Assembly (NCBI GenBank): GCA_022827165.1
Contig: JAJDTN010000440.1
Span: 1-7,276 of the forward strand
Origin: Candidatus Latescibacterota bacterium
GTDB taxonomy: Bacteria; Latescibacterota; UBA2968; UBA8231
Reading direction: 5' to 3'
DNA length: 7,276 nt
The stretch's first letter is position 1, and every line of letters begins with the position of its first letter. The notes beneath the pieces were generated by a model. It searched no databases and was not told the DNA's origin. It saw only the letters and a list, made by a program, of their open reading frames with translations. The position numbers and the translations under genes were made by a program. Below, one piece after another: positions 1 through 7,276 of the stretch.

Positions 1-1095
1 CCTCAGCGTCACGAAGGAGCTCTCCACGCAGTCCAGGGGCACGTTGGCGGCGTCGTCCGCCGGCGAGTGGTTGGCCGCCAGGGTGTCGTACCCGCGGCTG
101 TTGAAGTCGATCCCCGTGATCCCCGGGTGCAGGTCCTTGAAGGGGGCGGCGTCGTTCTGCCAGCAGGGGGACTCGTCGTAGATGGGCACCGTCGGCGAGC
201 CCAGGTCCTCGTGGACCCGGCGGACCAATGCCATCAGCTCGGGGTCGTGCGTCGAGGGCCACAGGTTCGGCCCGTAGGTGAGGGAGTCGAAGTTGATGAC
301 GCACTCGATCTCGCGGTGGGTGTCCTCCTCGATCCTCCGTTTCACGTAGTGCCGGGCCCCGGCCAGGCCGTACTCCTCGCTGCCCGTGATGATGAAGGTG
401 AGGCTCTTCCCGGGGCGCTCGCCGGCGAAGGCGTGGGCCAGCATCATGGCGACGATGGCGGAGGCCATGTTGTCGTTGGCCCCCTCCGAGCGGATCACGG
501 AGTCGGCGTGGGCCATGACGATGACCTCGCCGGCCCCCGTGCCGGGGATGCGGGCCACGATGTTGTGGGTCGGCCGCTCGGGGGCGTAGAGGACGCGGAG
601 CCGCACCTGCACCACCGCCTCGTCCTTCACGAGCAGGTCGAGGAAGGGGACATCGCGGATGCCGGCGACGAACCTCGGAGGGCAGAGGACGTCGTCGCCG
701 TAGAGGTAGACGGGCACCACCCCCACGTCGCGGCTGACCTGGATGTGGGCCTCGGGCCGGCCGCTCTCGACGTTCTCGATAGGGTAGAGGGAGGGGTCGC
801 CGGCGGGTGCGCGGATGACCCCGTCGAATCCGGCGTCCGTCGTCCCCGAGCAGTTCTCGGCAACCCCCACGGTGAGGCGCCTCCCCTTGTGGCAGATCTC
901 GGGGATGGGAAGGGTGGTCCAGAAGTCGAGGTAGCGGTCGAGCTGCACGTCGGCGATGGAGGTCCGCAGGTCCTCGTGGACGATGCGCACCACCTCCTCG
1001 AACTCGGGCGTGCCCGAGGGGTGCGGACCGATCTCCTCGCACAGGCGCTTGAGCATGCCCTCGGCGTACTGCATCCTGCTCTCGGGTGTGTCCAC
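1..1095 (-). CDS. M28-family zinc aminopeptidase (3' end outside window)
   Basis: Co-catalytic di-zinc exopeptidase of family M28, expected to remove N-terminal residues from peptides. I translated 365 codons; the frame stays open to the window edge, so the C-terminus is missing. The N-terminal part (residues 11-45, with IGPHPSGT) is the usual M28 opening. Residues about 70-170 resemble an inserted PA-like region. The metal-site motifs are all present and in order: AHADS (His196), EGANDN (Asp208, bridging), [13 protein letters not shown] (Glu240 as general base, Glu241 as ligand), NFDS (Asp270) and NHSPADD (His343). The GTG start is chosen because AAAGGAG lies 8 nt upstream; an ATG seven codons further in is the alternative. 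No signal peptide follows this start, so a cytoplasmic enzyme is inferred. It lies 272 bp beyond the membrane-protein gene and may have its own leader. Family is certain; substrate is unknown. Confidence 0.92.
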   Translation of the reverse strand, partial: MDTPESRMQYAEGMLKRLCEEIGPHPSGTPEFEEVVRIVHEDLRTSIADVQLDRYLDFWTTLPIPEICHKGRRLTVGVAENCSGTTDAGFDGVIRAPAGDPSLYPIENVESGRPEAHIQVSRDVGVVPVYLYGDDVLCPPRFVAGIRDVPFLDLLVKDEAVVQVRLRVLYAPERPTHNIVARIPGTGAGEVIVMAHADSVIRSEGANDNMASAIVAMMLAHAFAGERPGKSLTFIITGSEEYGLAGARHYVKRRIEEDTHREIECVINFDSLTYGPNLWPSTHDPELMALVRRVHEDLGSPTVPIYDESPCWQNDAAPFKDLHPGITGIDFNSRGYDTLAANHSPADDAANVPLDCVESSFVTLR

Positions 1096-1103
1096 GGAGA
1101 GGA

Positions 1104-1110
1104 CTCCTTT
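1104..1110 (-). promoter_or_regulatory. Ribosome binding site of the M28 peptidase gene
   Basis: AAAGGAG on the minus strand, 8 nt before the GTG at 1095. It is the best Shine-Dalgarno match seen in the window and decides the GTG start over the internal ATG. Confidence 0.75.
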
Positions 1111-1183
1111 CGGTTGGGGTGTCTTCGAGCCAGCGCGCCCGGCACATCCGCCGGTCCGCCCTCATCGGCAGCGCGCCTCCGGA

Positions 1184-1284
1184 GGCCCGACCGCCCGGCC
1201 CCGTTCAGGGCGGGAGCCTCTGACGGTCGGGCCGGCGCCGGATGGTCCCGTTGCGGGTGCCTCTTGCGGCTCCGCGGTCGGGCC
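1184..1284 (-). repeat. Inverted-repeat cluster in the leader of the M28 gene
   Basis: A 10-bp element, GGCCCGACCG on the plus strand at 1184-1193, occurs twice more as its exact reverse complement, at 1224-1233 and 1275-1284. The two inverted copies extend to a shared 12-mer (1224-1235 and 1275-1286). The 1184-1193 copy can therefore pair with either of them (loops of 30 or 81 nt). A separate 6-bp hairpin, 1191-1196 with 1208-1213, would exclude that pairing because it uses bases 1191-1193. The cluster lies about 90-190 nt upstream of the peptidase start within a gap with no gene of its own. Alternative RNA structures are possible, but in such GC-rich DNA short repeats also arise by chance. 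Confidence 0.4.
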
Positions 1285-1337
1285 GGACCCCTGCGGCCCG
1301 AGGAGCAGACCGCCCAAGGTGGCCTGCCGCGATCTCC

Positions 1338-1354
1338 CCCCGGGCAAGCCGGGG
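1338..1354 (-). terminator. Possible hairpin after the membrane-protein gene
   Basis: CCCCGG / CCGGGG form a perfect 6-bp stem around a 5-nt loop, 13 nt beyond the stop codon of the membrane-protein gene. On the minus strand no T-run follows, so this is at most a weak or Rho-assisted end, or an mRNA 3' stabilising structure. Confidence 0.25.
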
Positions 1355-1367
1355 AACGGCCTCCTCG

Positions 1368-2189
1368 TCACGGACCGCGCCTCCAGCGGCGGTCCAGCAA
1401 CCGGTAGGTGGCGAAGGCCGCGACCAGCGACAGGGCCGCCGGCCAGATCAGCCGCTCGGTGCCGGACCGGGGGTACTCCACCCAGACGCGGCGCAACCCG
1501 GAGTCCGCCGGCAGGGGCGGTCCCCGGGGGTGGAGCAGCAGCCGCCACGGATCGGACTCCCTCGAGGCGGCGATGCTGCCGCGCACGGCGCCCACGAAGA
1601 GCGGGAAGGCCTCGGTTCCGGAGGGGCCGACCAGGCCCAGGGAATGGACCCTGCTCTCCTGTGGCCGCAGACGCCAGACGATCCGGTTCACGGAAGGCTC
1701 CCGCACGACGGCGGTGACCTCTCCCTTCCCGGCTTCCCACACAAGCTCCGGCCACGCCGGGTCTCCCGCCCCGGGCTCCAGCTCCGCCGTCAGCAGGACC
1801 TGCGCTCCCGGCGGCGCCGGCTCCAGGCCGAAGCGGTGCCAGGACTGGACGAGGACGGGAGCCGCCAGCGCCGCGGAGAGCAGCAGGGGCGGAATCAGGC
1901 CCCGCAGGTAGCGCAGGTTCGCCCGCAGGAGGTGGCCCTCGGCGCGCAGGACGAGGCCGGGGTCGTGGCGGTAGAGCCAGATCTCGAGGAGGCCGGCCCG
2001 CAGTTCCCGGCGGGCGGCCCCAAGGGCGGACCTGTCCGCGAGACGGTGGAAGACGGCCGCCGTGACCACCCCCAGGAGGAGGGCCACGGCGGCCATCTCC
2101 GCGCTCCGTCCGAGGACGCCGGGCAGGGACAGGCCGGCGTCGAAGAGGCGGTTGACAATGCCGTTGAGGCCGGCGATCAGGGACTCCAC
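1368..2189 (-). CDS. Conserved three-helix membrane protein with extracytoplasmic domain, function unknown
   Basis: 273 residues. Hydrophobic helices lie at about 31-49, 97-115 and 247-264. The loop 50-96 is Arg-rich (AARREL, LYRHDPGLVLRAEGHLLRANLRYLR) and the C-terminus ends RLLDRRWRRGP. By the positive-inside rule both are cytoplasmic, so residues 116-246, predicted mostly beta, face outward. I recognise the pattern (LYRHDP-x-VLRA-x4-LLR-x-NLRYLR, then PPLLL, and later VEYP before the last helix) as a conserved uncharacterised bacterial family. The N-terminal amphipathic stretch, first helix, basic cytoplasmic hairpin and second helix loosely recall Oxa1/EMC3/DUF106 topology; that is inference. 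Start is a GTG preceded by GAGGG, 12 bp after the stop of the RHH-like gene, which indicates translation from one mRNA. It probably acts with the upstream phosphohydrolases. Confidence 0.85.
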   Translation of the reverse strand: MESLIAGLNGIVNRLFDAGLSLPGVLGRSAEMAAVALLLGVVTAAVFHRLADRSALGAARRELRAGLLEIWLYRHDPGLVLRAEGHLLRANLRYLRGLIPPLLLSAALAAPVLVQSWHRFGLEPAPPGAQVLLTAELEPGAGDPAWPELVWEAGKGEVTAVVREPSVNRIVWRLRPQESRVHSLGLVGPSGTEAFPLFVGAVRGSIAASRESDPWRLLLHPRGPPLPADSGLRRVWVEYPRSGTERLIWPAALSLVAAFATYRLLDRRWRRGP

Positions 2190-2201
2190 GGACCGCCGCC
2201 C

Positions 2202-2396
2202 TCACTCGATGTAGCCGAGGCCGCGCAGACGCTTCCGCTGCATGTCGTCATCGGCGGCCTCGCCGGCCGAGATCTCCTTGTCGAGGCAGTGGCGGACGAA
2301 CTCCTCCACGCTGGCGTAGCCGGCGCGCTCCACGTGCCTGCGGAGGCGCTCCATCAGCTCGTCGTCGATCGTCACCTTGTGCCTGAAGAGTCGCAT
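2202..2396 (-). CDS. Small ribbon-helix-helix-like protein
   Basis: 64 residues. The first two-thirds fit the Arc/CopG ribbon-helix-helix layout: a strand (HKVTIDDEL, residues 6-14), helix 1 (MERLRRHVERAG, 15-26), a turn (YAS), and helix 2 (VEEFVRHCLDKEI). Family members bind DNA as dimers and often regulate their own operon or act as antitoxins. There is no toxin-like partner beside it: it sits 16 bp after a phosphohydrolase and 12 bp before a membrane-protein gene, clearly within an operon. The acidic linker (AGEAADDD) and the tail KRLRGLGYIE are extra; L-x-x-LGY[IV] tails are common at the C-termini of secreted sulfatases and related proteins. The ATG start follows a GGGGGA stretch. It could be an operon regulator or a small adaptor of the phosphohydrolase/membrane complex. 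The fold call is from pattern only. Confidence 0.75.
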   Translation of the reverse strand: MRLFRHKVTIDDELMERLRRHVERAGYASVEEFVRHCLDKEISAGEAADDDMQRKRLRGLGYIE

Positions 2397-2412
2397 GGTC
2401 CCCCGGGTGTTC

Positions 2413-4401
2413 TCACTCCGGCCAGATCGAGCGGCCGGTCATCTCCTCCGGCCGGCCGATGCCGTAGTGGGCGAGGATGCTCACGGGCAGGTCGCGCAGA
2501 TGGGGCTCCACCCCGGGGCGCAGGGGCAGGCTGCTCACCAGGACCCCCGGCACGGTGTGGGCGGCCATGCAGTGGTCGCCGCTCCAGGGGGAGAGGTTGT
2601 CGCTCAGGACCTCGGCCTCGACGCGGCCCAGGGCCGCGGCCCCGGAGGCGCGGTACCCCCGCCCGTAGCCGATGAGCAGGTCCGGGGCGGCACCCTCCGC
2701 GGCCCCCCCGTCTACCGGGTAGACCCGCTCCACGACCTGCCGGCCGCCGGCGGGATCCCTGAGAGTCAGGAGCTTCTCCCCGATCTCTTCCAGCTTAGAG
2801 TCCCGCTCCCCGGGTTCCACCACCCCCTGCTCCTCCCGGCCCCGCAGGTTCAGGTAGAGGGCGTTCAGGCCCAGGCCGTAGGCCGAAGTCCGCTCCCAGG
2901 CGATGGAGTCGTCGTCGTTGAGGGACAGATAGCCCTCCCCAAGCAGCCAGGTGTTGAGGTTGAAGGAGCGCTCGTACGAGGCGAAACCGTGATCCGACAG
3001 GACGACGATCTCGCCGCGCCCGCCGAGAGCGGCCATCGCCTCCCCCAGCAGCTCGTCCATCGCCTCGTAGCGGCTGTCGATGGACCGGCCGTAGGGCGCG
3101 AATTCCGTCCGGTACCCCGGGTGGGCGGGGTCGGCCGTCCGCCACAGCATGTGGCTCACCTGGTCGAGGGTGTGAACGTAGAAGAACAGGAGCCCCGAAT
3201 CGAGCCGGCCCAGCTCGTGATGCAGGTGCTCCCGGCGCTCGTCCAGGGCCAGCTCGTCCTGGGCGAGGAACTCGCCGTAGTCGAGGACCTCCGCTTCCAG
3301 GGCCTTGGTGTCGTCGGGCATGCCCTGGGTGTAGTAAGGCCCCAGGGCGGCCTCGAGCCGCGCCGCCTCGGCCTCCGGCACCGAGACCGGCATGGCGGGG
3401 TCGCCCGGGTCGAGGTTGACCGGGGTCATGTAGAGCCCCACATGCGGCTCGATCGACTTCAGGTAGAAGCGCACGATCCCGGTCAGACGGGCCAGGCTCA
3501 GAGGCTTGCGCCCGTAGTCGACGCGCAGCCACGGGCTCCACTCGCCGGGTCGCAGAACCGCGCGCCGGCCGGCGAGGACGATCTCCACGGCGCCCGCCCC
3601 GCCCCCCGGTCCGCGGTCGACGAACAGCTCGAAGCGCCCCCGCTTCTCTCCCCCTTCCGAAGGCGGGCCGTGGATCTCCGGCGCCGCCCGCCCGTCCCGC
3701 AGCTCCAAGCCGACGATGCGGCCGCCGGCGATCTCCAGATCGCCGCCCGGGGCCAGGACCTGTCCGGCCTCCTCCATGTGAGCGGGCACGATGTAGGGCC
3801 CGTCGGTGTACCAGGTGAAGGTGCCGTACGTGCCGAGCATGTCCGGCGTCCCCATGCCGGCGAAGGCGCGGAAGCAGGAGCACCCGGCCAGCGGCCACGA
3901 GCGCGAGCGCGGCGCCTCCGGCGGGAAGTTGGCCGGCACCTTGAAGATCGTCACCGGGATGCCGCGCTCGGTGAGGAGATCCCAGAAGGGCCGGCCGCGG
4001 CGCAGGAGTTCCATTTGGCCGCCGGGACGCTTCCTCGAGGTGGAGAGGTAGGGCTGCAGGGTACGCGGGTCTCGATGGATGAAGTCGAGGATCCCGTGGC
4101 CGGCGGGGTCGAGGCCGGTGATGAAGGTCGACCAGGCCACCGGGCTCTGGGGCGGCATGGTGGTGGCCAGCGGAACGAACCCGCCGGAGGCGGCCAGGGC
4201 CTCGAAGTGGGGCATGCGGCCGGCGGCCAGCAACCGCGACAGGATCTCCGGATCCATGCCGTCGATCCCGAGGACCAGCAGCGGCGGGGCGTCCTCTTGC
4301 GCCCGGGGGCCGCACCCGCCGGAGGCCGCCAGGAGCGAGGCCGCCAGCAGGACGGCGCCGGCCCCGGACCACCTGCCGCGTCGGCGCAACCGGGGGATCA
4401 C
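2413..4401 (-). CDS. AP-superfamily phosphohydrolase/phosphodiesterase, probable lipoprotein (COG3379-like)
   Basis: Type I phosphodiesterase/nucleotide-pyrophosphatase fold, hydrolysing or transferring phosphoesters at a two-metal site outside the cytoplasm. Residue numbers count from the upstream ATG at 4497 (694 aa). Active-site residues: Asp79 in LGIDGMD, nucleophile Ser118 in PPQSPVAW, Asp445 and His449 in TLDQVSHM, Asp502 and His503 in SDHGF, His642 in WSGDHC. Residues about 240-400 form a beta-rich insertion shared with the paralogue at 4594-6723. The start is uncertain. The GTG at 4401 (used here; 662 aa) gives a compact Arg-rich leader, MIPRLRRRGRW, then VLLAASLLAASGGC with Cys62 as likely lipidated residue; the lipobox has Ser at -3, so it is imperfect. 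The GTG at 4476 has the best ribosome site (GAGGA, 7 nt). The ATG at 4497 has none. Both upstream starts add residues encoded by the tandem repeats. Substrate unknown. Confidence 0.9.
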   Translation of the reverse strand: MIPRLRRRGRWSGAGAVLLAASLLAASGGCGPRAQEDAPPLLVLGIDGMDPEILSRLLAAGRMPHFEALAASGGFVPLATTMPPQSPVAWSTFITGLDPAGHGILDFIHRDPRTLQPYLSTSRKRPGGQMELLRRGRPFWDLLTERGIPVTIFKVPANFPPEAPRSRSWPLAGCSCFRAFAGMGTPDMLGTYGTFTWYTDGPYIVPAHMEEAGQVLAPGGDLEIAGGRIVGLELRDGRAAPEIHGPPSEGGEKRGRFELFVDRGPGGGAGAVEIVLAGRRAVLRPGEWSPWLRVDYGRKPLSLARLTGIVRFYLKSIEPHVGLYMTPVNLDPGDPAMPVSVPEAEAARLEAALGPYYTQGMPDDTKALEAEVLDYGEFLAQDELALDERREHLHHELGRLDSGLLFFYVHTLDQVSHMLWRTADPAHPGYRTEFAPYGRSIDSRYEAMDELLGEAMAALGGRGEIVVLSDHGFASYERSFNLNTWLLGEGYLSLNDDDSIAWERTSAYGLGLNALYLNLRGREEQGVVEPGERDSKLEEIGEKLLTLRDPAGGRQVVERVYPVDGGAAEGAAPDLLIGYGRGYRASGAAALGRVEAEVLSDNLSPWSGDHCMAAHTVPGVLVSSLPLRPGVEPHLRDLPVSILAHYGIGRPEEMTGRSIWPE

Positions 4402-4593
4402 CGAGGGAATCCGCGCCCTGCATGCAAGGGCGACGGAGGCCCGGGACGGGCCAGGACGCCGCAACCGGGGGCTCACCTCGAGTTCCTCGCCTTGCATGGA
4501 CGGCGCCGACCAGGGACGACGGGCCAGGACGCCGCGACCGGCGGCCCGAAGAGATCCTCGCAGGAGAGGGCGACGGCGCCCCGGGACGACGAG

Positions 4594-6723
<2,130 letters not shown>

Positions 6724-6803
6724 TGTTTCGCCAAAGATAGGGACTGATCTTATGCCCCGGCGGCCCGGCCGGGGACGCGCCGGCGCCGGAAAGGCAGGAA
6801 CCG
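6724..6803. promoter_or_regulatory. Divergent intergenic region with inverted repeats
   Basis: The 80 bp between the divergent starts must serve both genes. The part next to the leftward gene (6724-6754) is unusually AT-rich for this window and contains the inverted repeat AAGAT / ATCTT (6734-6738, 6747-6751; 8-bp spacer). TAAGAT on the minus strand is a 4-of-6 match to a -10 box. The other half holds a perfect 7-bp stem, CCCCGGC / GCCGGGG (6755-6761, 6768-6774), which would lie in the 5' leader of the rightward gene if its transcript starts before it. No convincing -35/-10 pair can be assigned by eye. Confidence 0.4.
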
Positions 6804-7276
6804 ATGTCGATCCTCGCCCCTCTCGCTCTCGTCGCCTTGATCTTCTCCCAGGAGGCGGAGGCCATGGTCATCGTCCAGGACGGTCAGCCGCGGGCGGTCA
6901 TCGTCACCGCCGCCGAGCCGAGCCCCTCGGCGGCCCGGGCCGCCGCCGCGCTGCAGCACTTCATCGAGGCGATCTCCGGCGCCGAGCTGCCCGTGTACGC
7001 TGGCGCCGCGGCGGTTCCCGGCAGCCTCGGGGACCACGCGCGCCTGCACGTGGGCCGCTCCGAGGCGGTGCGCCGCCTCGGCGTCGAGCCGCCCGCCGGC
7101 CACGACCGCGACGCCACCGGCGAGGGGTTCGTCCTGCGCACGGCGGGCCCCCGCGACCTCGTGCTCGCCGGCAACGAGGACGCCTTCTACCGCGGCACCG
7201 AGTACGCCGTGTACGAGCTGCTGGAACGGCTCGGGTGCCGGTGGTACTTCCCCGGCGAGTTCGGCCAGGTCCTCCC
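6804..7276 (+). CDS. DUF4838/GH67N-like secreted glycan-active protein, N-terminal part
   Basis: 157 codons are visible before the window ends; family members are usually several hundred residues longer. The ATG is preceded by AAGGCAGGAA, with AGGA 4 nt away. Residues 1-20 (MSILAPLALVALIFSQEAEA) look like a signal peptide with cleavage near AEA. The rest matches the N-terminal domain found before DUF4838 and in alpha-glucuronidases (GH67): strand VIVTAAEPSPSAARAAAALQHFIEAISGAELPV, then LHVGRSEAVRRLGV, EGFVLRTAGPRDLVLAGN, and the signature YRGTEYAVYELLERLGCRWYFPGEFGQVLP. This domain normally packs against a (beta/alpha)8 catalytic barrel that is not in the window, so enzyme activity cannot be judged. 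It is divergent from the phosphohydrolase operon, and no shared role is evident beyond likely export. Confidence 0.8.
   Translation, partial: MSILAPLALVALIFSQEAEAMVIVQDGQPRAVIVTAAEPSPSAARAAAALQHFIEAISGAELPVYAGAAAVPGSLGDHARLHVGRSEAVRRLGVEPPAGHDRDATGEGFVLRTAGPRDLVLAGNEDAFYRGTEYAVYELLERLGCRWYFPGEFGQVL

Noticed and set aside
67..1407. A 446-codon plus-strand frame opposite the M28 peptidase gene and its leader.
   Set aside because: It mirrors the peptidase codons and has no domain. The minus strand encodes the full set of M28 zinc ligands.
1162..2205. A 347-codon minus-strand frame covering the membrane-protein gene and the following gap.
   Set aside because: It is an Arg/Pro/Gly-rich out-of-frame reading. 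The 273-residue frame within it has coherent membrane helices and recognisable family motifs.
2202..2396. Toxin-antitoxin antitoxin interpretation of the RHH-like protein.
   Set aside because: No toxin-like small gene lies beside it. Its neighbours are a phosphohydrolase and a membrane protein in one operon.
2795..4423. A 542-codon minus-strand frame starting MQGADSLGDPPVAP.
   Set aside because: Only its first residues are meaningful, as the peptide trace of repeat unit 4. Beyond that it is an out-of-frame shadow of the phosphohydrolase gene.

Overview
The window is very GC-rich bacterial DNA, probably from an environmental, poorly cultured lineage. The gene set (AP-superfamily phosphohydrolases of the COG3379 kind, an M28 aminopeptidase, and the start of a DUF4838/GH67N-like protein) is typical of Acidobacteria, Planctomycetes, Eisenbacteria-type or myxobacterial-type genomes. 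The sequence does not fix the phylum. No rRNA, tRNA, CRISPR array, transposase, integrase or phage gene is visible.

Layout. Bases 6723 to 1 are read leftward on the minus strand. In transcription order they hold: a membrane-anchored AP-superfamily phosphohydrolase (6723-4594); a second, paralogous AP-superfamily phosphohydrolase that looks like a secreted lipoprotein (about 4401-2413); a 64-residue ribbon-helix-helix-like protein (2396-2202); a three-helix membrane protein with a large extracytoplasmic domain (2189-1368); a 272-bp gap rich in inverted repeats; and an M28 zinc aminopeptidase whose 3' end leaves the window (1095-1). Gaps of 16 and 12 bp tie the second phosphohydrolase, the small protein and the membrane protein into one probable operon. 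The first phosphohydrolase probably belongs to it too. On the plus strand a divergent gene starts at 6804 and leaves the window at its 3' end. It has a signal peptide and the N-terminal domain of DUF4838/GH67-like glycan-active proteins. The 80-bp gap 6724-6803 must hold both divergent start regions.

How the genes may work together. Both phosphohydrolases keep all the metal ligands of the AP superfamily, but one has Thr and the other Ser as the nucleophile, and they are tethered to the envelope differently. With the membrane protein they suggest an envelope-localised phosphoester or phosphonoester hydrolase or phosphotransferase module of unknown substrate. The small RHH-like protein could be its regulator, but its C-terminal LRGLGYIE tail is unusual for one.

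Most unusual feature. Between the two phosphohydrolase genes lie four divergent tandem copies of a unit of about 72-74 bp (4350-4641). The first copy is the real 3' end of the upstream gene, encoding MQGEDLFGEPPAVAS-stop. The later copies still encode recognisable versions of this peptide in shifting frames, and the last copy has become the leader region of the second phosphohydrolase.
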